This document shows, piece by piece, positions 1-5,789 of a stretch of 6,652 bases of DNA. Location of the stretch: assembly GCA_025360285.1 (NCBI GenBank), contig JANYCM010000015.1, positions 1-6,652 on the forward strand, in the 5' to 3' direction. Both the position numbers and the translations under genes were made by a program. This stretch comes from Sphingomonadales bacterium. GTDB taxonomy: Bacteria > Pseudomonadota > Alphaproteobacteria > Sphingomonadales > Sphingomonadaceae. The first letter of the stretch is position 1; the number at the start of each line of letters is the position of its first letter. The notes under the pieces were generated by a model. That model made no database searches, had not been told where the DNA came from, and worked only from the letters and a program-made list of their open reading frames with translations.

Positions 1-493
1 GCGCCTTGAGCTTTGCGAACGCCATTTCGATGGGATTGAGATCGGGGCTGTAGGGCGGCAGGAAGAGGAACCAGGCGCCGCGGGCTTTGAGGATGGCGGC
101 GGCCTTTGGGCTTTTGTGGCTGGAGAGATTGTCGAGGATGATCATGTCGCCGCGGCGCAGGGTCGGGGCGAGTTGCGTCTCGACATAGGTCTCGAAGATA
201 TCCCGGTTGATCGGCCCATCGATGACCCACGGCGCGGTCAGGCCATCATGGCGCAGCGCTGCAATGAAGGTCTGGGTGCCCCAATGACCAAAGGGCGCTT
301 TCATCTTCAGCCGCTGGCCGAGGCGGGCCCGGCCGCGCAGCCGTGTCATCTTGGTTGTGGTGCCGGTCTCGTCGATAAAGATCAGCCTTTCCGGGCGCTT
401 CTTCATCCATGGTTGGCGGTGTTCGGTCCACACCCGCCGGGCGCGGACAACATCAGCGCGATCGGTTTCGCTCGCCAGCAGCGTTTTTTTTAA
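1..493 (-). CDS. IS630-family transposase, catalytic part (orfB), C-terminus cut by the window edge
   Basis: Reading from position 484 downward gives 161 residues beginning TLLASETDRADVV, the normal continuation of the orfA product. They form the DDE integrase-fold catalytic domain. Counting from that T, the triad is D38 (LIFIDETG), D118 (MIILDNLSSHK) and E153 (YSPDLNPIE). The second and third acidic residues have 34 residues between them, as expected for IS630/Tc1. I found no stop or frameshift in the visible part, and no start codon of its own with a ribosome binding site. It is therefore most likely expressed by slippage on the A8 run at 484-491. About 40-50 C-terminal residues should lie beyond base 1. 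All three catalytic residues are present, so the element could be active if its ends are intact. Confidence 0.85.
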
Positions 494-833
494 AGCGGAA
501 CCCCTGCACGCGCAAAAACCGCGACAAAGACGCCGGGTGAACCGTTACCGCCTTTTCAGCCAAAAGCCGCGCCGCCAGCTCCGGCATGGTGATGTCGCCC
601 TCCGCCTCTACCCAGCCGACCAGCGTCGCAACATGCGCAGCAAGCAAGCCACTGCCAGCCGGGCGGCCCTGCCGCGCCGGGGCCACCGATCCCGTCTCCG
701 CCTTGCGCCGCGCCAGTCGAACCGCCGTCGCCGGCGCAACTCCAAACCGACGCGCCGCCGCGCGACACGACTGGCCGCGCTCAATCTCCCCAATAATCCG
801 AACCCGCAAATCCGATGAACTGCTCTTGCCCAT
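453..833 (-). CDS. IS630-family transposase, N-terminal part (orfA)
   Basis: This 126-residue protein is the DNA-binding half of an IS630 transposase. It has a helix-turn-helix of the paired/homeodomain-like type at about residues 20-45 (SCRAAARRFGVAPATAVRL), then a second winged-helix-like region at about 60-112 (DITMPELAARLL, HPASLSRFLRVQGFRFKK). I chose the ATG at 833 because GGAGG lies 6 nt upstream (840-844). A GTG at 860 in the same frame would add nine residues that do not look like the family and would leave this ribosome binding site inside the gene. At codons 114-117 (F-K-K-N) the frame crosses a run of eight A and then runs into a short unrelated tail of nine residues before its stop. 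The true protein is probably the fusion with the downstream frame. On its own this product could bind the IS ends without catalysis. Confidence 0.85.
   Translation of the reverse strand: MGKSSSSDLRVRIIGEIERGQSCRAAARRFGVAPATAVRLARRKAETGSVAPARQGRPAGSGLLAAHVATLVGWVEAEGDITMPELAARLLAEKAVTVHPASLSRFLRVQGFRFKKNAAGERNRSR
484..491 (-). promoter_or_regulatory. A8 slippery run joining orfA to orfB
   Basis: On the minus strand the sequence reads TTT followed by eight A and CGCTGC. In the orfA frame this gives F-K-K-N-A. With one A fewer, or a net +1 shift, it gives F-K-K-T-L-L-A-S, which is the expected uninterrupted family sequence. A homopolymer of this length is a known site of transcriptional or ribosomal slippage in frameshifted insertion sequences. 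A plain one-base mutation that inactivates the element would look the same, and the sequence alone cannot separate the two. Confidence 0.6.
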
Positions 834-910
834 GATCCACCTCCAACAACGGTGAATCACAAATTATGGCTCAAGGGAATCCCTACGATTCACATTTCAA
901 GTTCCACGCT

Positions 911-1651
911 CTAACCGTCTCCCATCACCGCCTGCCACACCCCCAGCGCCACCACCGCCGCCGTGTCGGCGCGCAGGATACGCGGGCCGAGCGTGACCGG
1001 CAGCGCCGCCGGGCAGGCGCGGATGGCGGCGCGTTCGCCGTCGTCAAAACCGCCTTCCGGACCGATCAGGATCGCCGCCGGGGCGGGGGCGCGGCGCAGC
1101 GTTGTCGCCAGCGGTGCCCCGCCGGATTCATCGGCAAACACCAGCGCGCGGTCGGCCGGCCATGTGCCGAGCAGCGCCGTCAGCGTCACCGGCTCAGTGA
1201 GTTCGGGCAAGGCGGTGCGCTCGCATTGTTCGGCCGCCTCGATCATATGGGCGCGCAGCCGATCGAGATTGAGCCGATCCACAATTGTCCGCCGCGTCAG
1301 CACCGGCACCAGCCGTGCCACGCCCAATTCGCAGGCCTTTTCCACTACCCAGTCGATGCGTCCGCGCTTCAACGGCGCAAAGCACAGCCACAGATCGGGG
1401 ACGATTTCGCGCGGTGACAGCCGCGCTTCGATCACCACGCTGACCGCCTTGCGCCCGGCGCTGAGCAGCCGCGCCGCCCATTCGCCGCTGCGATCATCGA
1501 ACAGCCGCACCACATCCCCCGGTTGGCGCCGCATGACCTGCGCCAGATAATGCGATTGCGCCGCCGGCAGGGTGAGTGTCGCGTCCGCCGCCAGCGGCAG
1601 ATCGACAAACAGGCGCGGCGTGGTTGACAGGTCGGCGGCAAATTCGCTCAT
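911..1651 (-). CDS. rsmE: 16S rRNA (uracil(1498)-N3)-methyltransferase RsmE
   Basis: RsmE uses S-adenosylmethionine to methylate N3 of U1498 in helix 44 of 16S rRNA on the assembled 30S subunit, in the cytoplasm. The 246-residue product matches the family length. An N-terminal PUA-like RNA-binding part (about 10-75, PRLFVDLPL and GDVVRLFDD) is followed by a SPOUT methyltransferase domain. Its trefoil-knot motifs are clear: EKACELGV (104-111), EAAEQCERTALPEL (138-151), LIGPEGGF (195-202) and LGPRILRADTA (221-231). The ATG at 1651 gives the usual short leader before the PRLF motif. No convincing Shine-Dalgarno sequence precedes it. Its start is 6 bp from that of divergent ubiA, so promoters probably lie inside the opposite genes or transcripts are nearly leaderless. 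In many alphaproteobacteria rsmE is followed by gshA (recalled from known synteny). Here an IS630 element in the same orientation follows after 77 bp. Confidence 0.95.
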   Translation of the reverse strand: MSEFAADLSTTPRLFVDLPLAADATLTLPAAQSHYLAQVMRRQPGDVVRLFDDRSGEWAARLLSAGRKAVSVVIEARLSPREIVPDLWLCFAPLKRGRIDWVVEKACELGVARLVPVLTRRTIVDRLNLDRLRAHMIEAAEQCERTALPELTEPVTLTALLGTWPADRALVFADESGGAPLATTLRRAPAPAAILIGPEGGFDDGERAAIRACPAALPVTLGPRILRADTAAVVALGVWQAVMGDG

Positions 1652-1657
1652 GGCATT

Positions 1658-2599
1658 GTGGCTAGCACAGCACCCCTTCCGCCGAAACACGCAGCGACGC
1701 CCGATGCGGTCACCGCCAGCTGGATCGACCGGCTGCCGGCGCCGCTGCAACCCTATGCCCGGCTGGCGCGGCTCGATCGTCCGGCGGGTTCGTGGCTGTT
1801 GTTCTGGCCCTGTGCCTGGGGCGTCGCGCTGGCGGGGGGACTGGCCAGCCAGCCCTGGCTGATCGCCTGGTTCGGCATCGGCAGCATCGCGATGCGCGCC
1901 GCCGGTTGCGTGTGGAATGATATTGTCGATCGCGATCTCGATGCCCAGGTGGAGCGCACCCGCGCGCGCCCGGTGGCGAGCGGGGCGATTTCGGTGAAGA
2001 AGGCGCTCGCCTTTGCCGTCGGGCTGTCGCTGATCGGGCTGGTCGTCCTGCTGCAATTGCGGCTCCTGGCGCAGCTTGTCGCTATCTCCAGCCTCGGCCT
2101 CGTCGCCGCCTATCCCTTCATGAAGCGCATCACCTGGTGGCCGCAGGCGTGGCTAGGGCTGACCTTCAACTGGGGCGCGCTCGTCGGCTTTGCTGCGGTT
2201 GCCGATCCGGCGCCGGCACCAATGCCGGCGATGGCGTTGCTCTATGCCGGCGGCATCGCCTGGACACTGGGTTATGATACGATCTACGCGCTGCAGGATA
2301 TCGAGGATGATGCGATGGCCGGCATTAAATCCTCGGCGCGGGCGCTGGGACCGCGGGCGCGCGGCGGGGTGGCGCTGTTCTACGCACTGGCGCTATTGCT
2401 CTGGGCGGCGGCGCTGGTGCTGGTCCGCGGCGATGCGCTGGCGGCGCTGGCACTGCTGCCCCTAGCCGGGCATTTTGCCTGGCAGATCTGGCGGCTGCAT
2501 GATCTGTCGCCGACCAATGCGCTGACACTGTTCCGGGCGAATCGCGGCGCCGGACTGTTGATGTTCCTTGCCTGCACAATTATCGGACTGGCGCCCTGA
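1658..2599 (+). CDS. ubiA: 4-hydroxybenzoate polyprenyltransferase UbiA
   Basis: UbiA is an integral inner-membrane enzyme that transfers a polyprenyl chain from polyprenyl diphosphate to 4-hydroxybenzoate, the membrane-committing step of ubiquinone synthesis. The 313-residue product has both Mg-diphosphate aspartate motifs: NDIVDRDLD at 87-95 and the second cluster YDTIYALQDIEDD at 206-218, followed by GIKSSARALG. LARLDRPAGSWLLFWPC (36-52) is the typical start of helix 1, and LFRANRGAGLL (291-301) the typical end motif. Hydrophobic segments fit about eight to nine transmembrane helices. The start is taken as GTG at 1658. No in-frame ATG precedes the conserved region and no Shine-Dalgarno sequence is visible, so the first 20 residues are less certain than the rest. 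Other UbiA-superfamily members (heme O or chlorophyll synthases) fit less well than the ubiquinone type. Confidence 0.95.
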   Translation: MASTAPLPPKHAATPDAVTASWIDRLPAPLQPYARLARLDRPAGSWLLFWPCAWGVALAGGLASQPWLIAWFGIGSIAMRAAGCVWNDIVDRDLDAQVERTRARPVASGAISVKKALAFAVGLSLIGLVVLLQLRLLAQLVAISSLGLVAAYPFMKRITWWPQAWLGLTFNWGALVGFAAVADPAPAPMPAMALLYAGGIAWTLGYDTIYALQDIEDDAMAGIKSSARALGPRARGGVALFYALALLLWAAALVLVRGDALAALALLPLAGHFAWQIWRLHDLSPTNALTLFRANRGAGLLMFLACTIIGLAP

Positions 2600-2605
2600 A
2601 AATAT

Positions 2606-2621
2606 TGTAGCGATCGCTACA
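2606..2621. promoter_or_regulatory. Perfect 16-bp palindrome, candidate operator
   Basis: TGTAGCGATCGCTACA is identical to its own reverse complement over all 16 bases. It begins 7 bp after the ubiA stop codon and ends 42 bp before the start of the membrane-protein gene. It has no loop and no T-run, so it is not a normal terminator. A palindrome of this size with a CGATCG centre in front of a gene resembles an operator for a dimeric repressor of the TetR type, which is inference. A weak promoter could overlap it: TTGTAG at 2605-2610 as -35, then 17-18 bp to GATACG-like bases at 2628-2634. A repressor bound there would block RNA polymerase. No regulator gene lies in this window. The inner octamer GCGATCGC equals the cyanobacterial HIP1 motif, which is probably coincidence. 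Confidence 0.5.
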
Positions 2622-2649
2622 TATTCCTGATACGCTGCGTGCGATCATC

Positions 2650-2655
2650 AGGGAG
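2650..2655 (+). promoter_or_regulatory. Ribosome binding site that decides the start of the membrane-protein gene
   Basis: AGGGAG lies 8 nt before the ATG at 2664 but only 2 nt before an in-frame ATG at 2658. The 8-nt spacing is normal and the 2-nt spacing is too short, so 2664 is preferred. Confidence 0.6.
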
Positions 2656-2663
2656 ATATGGAA

Positions 2664-3101
2664 ATGACAGGCCTGTGGCGGACATGGTTGACCTTGTGGT
2701 GCTGGGGTGTCGGCATCTTTGGGCTGGTGCTTGCCGGCGCGGCCTTTCCGCCCACCGATGACGTCGCGCGTATCCTGATTGACCAGATGAACGCCACCGG
2801 CGCGCCCGTTTTGCTGGAGGCGCCACTGCGCTTCGGCCTTGGCCTGCAGGGCGCGCTGAGCATCGGCCTGGCGCTGCTGGTCTATGCCGGCGCCCGCGCC
2901 GCGACCGAGCTTGGCCCGCGCGGCCGGCCGATCTGGAACCTGATCGTCATCGCCATGATGGCCTGGTATGTCATCGACAGCACGATTTCCTGCGCCACCG
3001 GCTTTCCGCTCAACGCCTTGTCAAACACGCTGCTGATCGTCGCCTTTCTGGTGCCGATCATCGCCGGTGGCGTGCGGCGGCCGGGGTTGGTGGCGGCATA
3101 A
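2664..3101 (+). CDS. Unrecognised four-helix membrane protein
   Basis: I do not recognise a named family for this 145-residue protein. It has four clear hydrophobic segments at about residues 9-28, 55-77, 90-108 and 119-137, suggesting an inner-membrane protein with both ends on the same side, probably cytoplasmic (basic residues near the N-terminus and RR before the C-terminus). The stretch between helices 1 and 2 (about 29-54) contains several acidic residues. Polar residues inside or next to helices include D105, S106 and S109 (VIDSTISCATG), which could form a conserved site. No cleavable signal peptide or enzymatic motif is visible. The start at 2664 follows from the ribosome binding site; an ATG two codons upstream is the alternative. 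A 16-bp palindrome precedes the gene and suggests regulated expression. An imperfect stem-loop follows it. GC content and codon use match the neighbours, so there is no sign of recent transfer. Confidence 0.75.
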   Translation: MTGLWRTWLTLWCWGVGIFGLVLAGAAFPPTDDVARILIDQMNATGAPVLLEAPLRFGLGLQGALSIGLALLVYAGARAATELGPRGRPIWNLIVIAMMAWYVIDSTISCATGFPLNALSNTLLIVAFLVPIIAGGVRRPGLVAA

Positions 3102-3102
3102 A

Positions 3103-3145
3103 CTTGCGCTGCACCGCCGCGGCGGGATGACAGCCGGTGCGCAAG
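3103..3145 (+). terminator. Bulged stem-loop after the membrane-protein gene, possible terminator or leader structure
   Basis: CTTGC (3103-3107) and GCACCG (3111-3116) pair with CGGTGC (3135-3140) and GCAAG (3141-3145). This gives an 11-bp stem with a 3-nt bulge (3108-3110) and an 18-nt GC-rich loop. It starts one base after the stop codon of the membrane-protein gene and ends 16 bp before the pmbA start. No T-run follows (CCCTTAAG), so intrinsic termination would be weak. It could instead act in the 5' leader of pmbA or protect the 3' end of the upstream transcript. Confidence 0.35.
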
Positions 3146-3161
3146 CCCTTAAGTCTGGGCG

Positions 3162-4508
3162 ATGCTCACAGTCCCCCAAGCCCTTGATCGCCTCGATGTG
3201 GCGCTTGCCGCCGCCAAGGCCGCCGGTGCCGATGCCGGCGATGCCCTGTATGTCGGCGACGGTTCGACCAGCGTCAGCGTTCGCCTTGGCAAACTGGAGG
3301 ATATCGGCCGCAGCGAGGGCGAGGAAATCGGCATCCGCGTCTTTGTCGGGCAGCGGTCGGCCAGCGTCTCATCATCGGACCTGTCGGCCAACGCCCTCGC
3401 CGTCGCCGCCGAACGCGCCGTCGCGATGGCGCGGCTGGCCCCCGAAGACCGCTGGGCCGGCCTTGCCCCCGCCGATCGTCTGCTGACCGGCGCCGTTCCC
3501 GACCTCGATCTCGACGATGGCCAGCATCCGTCTGCCGAAACCCTGCGCGACATGGCGCTGGCCGCTGAAGACGCGGCGCGCGCCGTCGCGGGCGTCACCA
3601 ATTCCGAAGGCGGCGGCACCTCGGCGGGCGAAGTGGTGACGGCGCTGGCCACCTCGACGGGTTTTCGCGGCGGCAAGCGTTCGACCAGTTATGGCAGTTC
3701 GGCCAGCGTCCTCGCCGGTGAAGGCGCCGCCATGCAGCGCGATTATGCCTGGCACAGCGCGCGGCATTTCGCCGATCTGGAGGATGCCGCCACTATCGGC
3801 AGCCGCGCCGGGACCCGTGCCGTGAGACGGCTGGACCCGATCAAGCTGGACACCGCCGCCATGCCGATCATCTTTGACCCGCGCGTCGGCGGCTCGCTGA
3901 TCGGGCATTTCGTCGGCGCCATCACCGGCAGCGCCATCACGCGCGGCACCAGCTTTTTGAAGGATGCGCTGGGCACCGCCGTGTTCGACAGCGCCATCAC
4001 CATCATCGATGATCCGCTGCGCCGCCGCGGCCTGCGGTCGCGCGGTTTCGATGGCGAAGGCCTGCTCGTGGCCCGATCGGCGCTGATCGACAAGGGTGTG
4101 TTGCCCGGCTGGCTGCTCGATTCGGCCAGCGCCCGGCAATTAGGGCTGTCCCCCACCGGCCATGCGGCGCGCGGCACCTCGGGCCCCCCCGGTGCCAGCG
4201 CCAGCAATCTGCACCTCGAACCCGGCGCGGAAAGCCCGCAGGCACTGATGGCCGGCATCAAGCGCGGTTTCTATGTCACCGAACTGATCGGCATGGGGGT
4301 CAATGGCCTAACCGGCGATTACAGCCGCGGCGCCAGCGGTTTCCTGATCGAGGATGGCGAATTGACGGTGGCGGTCGCCGAAGTGACCATCGCCGGCAAT
4401 TTGAAGGACATGTTCCGGGCTTTGGTCCCGGCCAATGACCTGGTGTTCCGCCATGCCACCAATGTGCCGACAATCCGCATCGACGGGATGACGGTCGCGG
4501 GTGCCTGA
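3162..4508 (+). CDS. pmbA: PmbA/TldE, non-catalytic subunit of the TldD/TldE peptidase
   Basis: PmbA (TldE) pairs with TldD to form a cytoplasmic metalloprotease. In enterobacteria this complex trims the leader of microcin B17 and degrades CcdA. The zinc-binding HExxxH lies in TldD; this subunit lacks it and shapes the substrate channel. The 448-residue length is close to E. coli PmbA at 450. The C-terminal signature is plain: VTELIGMGVNGLTGDYSRGASGF (through residue 394) and EVTIAGNLKDM (407-417). The N-terminal part (about 1-230) has the expected ALYVGDGSTSVSVRLGKLEDI and EIGIRVFVGQRSASVSSSDLS blocks. The ATG at 3162 has only a weak GGGCG upstream. The next gene begins 5 bp after the stop, which indicates one transcript. 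No tldD is in the window. Outside microcin producers the complex probably processes other ribosomally made peptides or unfolded proteins, and its substrate here is unknown. Confidence 0.95.
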   Translation: MLTVPQALDRLDVALAAAKAAGADAGDALYVGDGSTSVSVRLGKLEDIGRSEGEEIGIRVFVGQRSASVSSSDLSANALAVAAERAVAMARLAPEDRWAGLAPADRLLTGAVPDLDLDDGQHPSAETLRDMALAAEDAARAVAGVTNSEGGGTSAGEVVTALATSTGFRGGKRSTSYGSSASVLAGEGAAMQRDYAWHSARHFADLEDAATIGSRAGTRAVRRLDPIKLDTAAMPIIFDPRVGGSLIGHFVGAITGSAITRGTSFLKDALGTAVFDSAITIIDDPLRRRGLRSRGFDGEGLLVARSALIDKGVLPGWLLDSASARQLGLSPTGHAARGTSGPPGASASNLHLEPGAESPQALMAGIKRGFYVTELIGMGVNGLTGDYSRGASGFLIEDGELTVAVAEVTIAGNLKDMFRALVPANDLVFRHATNVPTIRIDGMTVAGA

Positions 4509-4513
4509 CTCTG

Positions 4514-5353
4514 ATGCCTGAAGGATCGCGCCGCCGTGAAAGCGACCTGTCGCTGGCGGTGCGTGCCGCCCATGCCGCCGGCGAAATGGCGCTGGCGCAT
4601 TTCCACAACAAATCCGAATGGTGGGACAAGGCGCCGGGTAACCCCGTTGGCGTTGCCGATCTGGCGGTTGATGCCTATCTGAAGGACCGGCTGCTCGGCG
4701 CCCGGCCGGGCGATGGCTGGCTGTCCGAAGAAACCACCGACAATGCCGAACGGCTGGGCAAGAACCGCGTCTGGGTGGTCGATCCCATCGATGGCACGCG
4801 CGATTTCATCCGCGGCCGCACCGGCTGGGCGGTCTCCGTGGCGCTGGTCGAAGCCGGCGTGGTGACGGTGGCTGCACTGGCGGCACCGGCGCGCGGGCAA
4901 TTATTTGCCGCGCTGAAGGGCCGGGGGTCGCAATGCGATGGCAAGCGGCTGCGGGTGAATGGTGCCGCGACTTTCGCTTCGGCCCGGCTGCCGATCGATG
5001 CGCCCAACATGGCGGCCAGCTTCTGGCCGTCGCCCTGGCCGGGGGACGCGGTGGAAAAACCCAACAGCCTGGCGCTGCGCATGGCCAAGCTGGCGTCCGA
5101 TGAAGCCGATGCCTGGATGGAGGGCCGCACGATCGCTGAATGGGATGTCGCCGCCTCCGCCCTGATTCTCACCGAAGCCGGCGGCATTGTCACCGATCGC
5201 GCCGGCGCGCCCTTGCTGTTCAACAAGCCCGATCCGGTGTTCCATGGTATCGCCGCCGCCACACCCGGCCTGCACGGCCTGGTGCGCGATCGGCTCGATC
5301 ATGCCCTCAGGTCGCTTGCGGCACGCCGACGGGGGCAAGCGTCAGCCGACTGA
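4514..5353 (+). CDS. Inositol-monophosphatase-superfamily phosphatase, probably CysQ-like 3'(2'),5'-bisphosphate nucleotidase
   Basis: The 279-residue protein has the metal-dependent phosphatase signature of the IMPase/FBPase/CysQ superfamily: LSEETTD (70-76, supplying E72/E73), VVDPIDGTRDF (88-98, metal ligands D90 and D93) and EWDVAASALILTEAGG (209-224, with D211). These residues hold two to three Mg ions and the water that attacks the phosphate. The GTRDFIRGRTGWAVSVALV stretch resembles alphaproteobacterial CysQ proteins, which hydrolyse 3'-phosphoadenosine 5'-phosphate to AMP in sulfur metabolism. Inositol monophosphatase or histidinol-phosphatase activity cannot be excluded from motifs alone. 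The gene starts 5 bp after pmbA and is probably co-transcribed, an arrangement I recall from other alphaproteobacteria. No strong Shine-Dalgarno sequence is visible. Its last 47 bp overlap the end of the convergent CoA-binding protein gene, and the basic tail (LAARRRGQASAD) is encoded mostly there. Confidence 0.88.
   Translation: MPEGSRRRESDLSLAVRAAHAAGEMALAHFHNKSEWWDKAPGNPVGVADLAVDAYLKDRLLGARPGDGWLSEETTDNAERLGKNRVWVVDPIDGTRDFIRGRTGWAVSVALVEAGVVTVAALAAPARGQLFAALKGRGSQCDGKRLRVNGAATFASARLPIDAPNMAASFWPSPWPGDAVEKPNSLALRMAKLASDEADAWMEGRTIAEWDVAASALILTEAGGIVTDRAGAPLLFNKPDPVFHGIAAATPGLHGLVRDRLDHALRSLAARRRGQASAD
5307..5353. other. 47-bp tail-to-tail overlap of convergent genes
   Basis: The phosphatase gene on the plus strand ends at 5353 and the CoA-binding protein gene on the minus strand ends at 5307. 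The same 47 bp code for the last residues of both proteins in opposite directions. Both frames are supported by family similarity: the CoA-binding protein has conserved sequence just upstream (RCPKIE), while the phosphatase tail is beyond its conserved core. No terminator lies between them, so the two transcripts are complementary at their 3' ends. Confidence 0.85.
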
Positions 5354-5750
5354 TCTCGATCTTCGGGCATCGGTCCATCACCACCTGCAATCCGGCGGCT
5401 TCGGCGCGCGCGGCGGCTTCGGGGTTCACCACCCCCAATTGCATCCAGACGGCCTTGGCGCCCACCGCCATGGCGGCATCGACGATCGGCCCCACGGCGT
5501 CGGAACGGCGGAAAATATCGACAATATCGATCGGCACGCCGATCTGCGCCAGATTATCCCAGACATATTCGCCCAGCACATGCTGGCCGGTGATCGCCGG
5601 GTTGACTGGCAGGACGCGATAACCCCGGCCTTGCAGGAACGCCATGACATGGTGGCTGTCGCGTTCTGGCCGGTCGGACGCGCCGACCATGGCAATGGTG
5701 CGGGCGCCGCTGAGCAACGCGGCAAGGGCGGCATCATCGTTAATCGGCAT
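5307..5750 (-). CDS. CoA-binding domain protein (YccU-like)
   Basis: This 147-residue cytoplasmic protein consists of one Rossmann-fold CoA-binding domain (CoA_binding_2 family, as in E. coli YccU), related to the nucleotide-binding part of succinyl-CoA ligase alpha subunits. Visible motifs are TIAMVGASDRPERDSHHVMAFL (18-39, the nucleotide-binding loop), YRVLPVNPAI (44-53), VDIFRRSDAV (77-86), WMQLGVVNPEAA (102-113) and the conserved C-terminal VVMDRCPKIE (123-132). The family's role is not established. Ligand binding is known from structures, but a reaction is not. The ATG at 5750 is well supported by AAAGGAGA at 5757-5764, 7 nt upstream. The IS481 transposase in the same orientation ends 51 bp before this start, so the natural promoter may have been displaced or lie in the remaining gap. 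The 3' end overlaps the phosphatase gene by 47 bp on the opposite strand. Confidence 0.92.
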   Translation of the reverse strand: MPINDDAALAALLSGARTIAMVGASDRPERDSHHVMAFLQGRGYRVLPVNPAITGQHVLGEYVWDNLAQIGVPIDIVDIFRRSDAVGPIVDAAMAVGAKAVWMQLGVVNPEAAARAEAAGLQVVMDRCPKIEISRLTLAPVGVPQAT

Positions 5751-5761
5751 TGCTGGTCTCC

Positions 5762-5789
5762 TTTGCCCTTATAACGCCTGACGGGCAAA
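5762..5789. repeat. Inverted repeat upstream of the CoA-binding protein gene
   Basis: TTTGCCC at 5762-5768 is matched by GGGCAAA at 5783-5789, with a 14-bp spacer. On the minus strand the spacer contains TTATAA/TATAAG (about 5768-5774), which resembles a -10 element, though no good -35 lies 16-18 bp upstream. The inner arm touches the AAAGGAGA ribosome binding site. It could be an operator, an mRNA hairpin near the start codon, or the junction between the IS481 end and host DNA. The sequence does not decide between them. Confidence 0.4.

Larger units (their letters stand above)
1..911 (-). mobile_element. IS630-family insertion sequence, partial (3' end beyond the left edge)
   Basis: The element is recognised from its transposase, which is split between two reading frames and carries the D-D-34-E triad of the IS630/Tc1 group. 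The promoter-proximal end lies in the 77 bp between the rsmE stop codon and the orfA start. The exact boundary cannot be fixed because the other terminal repeat is outside the window. IS630 elements insert at TA. TA candidates here are 912-913, inside the rsmE stop codon, and 884-885. The given right boundary is therefore an estimate. Short inverted motifs lie in this end: GTGAATC at 852-858 against GATTCAC at 887-893. About 120 bp of orfB and the distal end are missing, judging from the usual length of about 1.1 kb. Confidence 0.8.

Noticed and set aside
868..900. Promoter for the IS630 transposase (TTGAAA at 895-900 and CATAAT at 863-868 on the minus strand).
   Set aside because: The spacing of 26 bp is too long for a sigma-70 promoter and no better pair was found.
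1652..2056. Long N-terminal extension of RsmE in the open frame on the minus strand up to 2056.
   Set aside because: The extension is low-complexity antisense of ubiA and unlike the family; the ATG at 1651 gives the standard length.
2610..2617. GCGATCGC as evidence of cyanobacterial origin (HIP1).
   Set aside because: It is a single occurrence inside a larger palindrome, and the genes are alphaproteobacterial in type.
2606..2621. Palindrome as a rho-independent terminator for ubiA.
   Set aside because: It has no loop bases and no T-run on either strand.
3372..4139. Long open frame on the minus strand inside pmbA.
   Set aside because: It is a GC-rich shadow of the clearly recognised pmbA frame, with no family resemblance.
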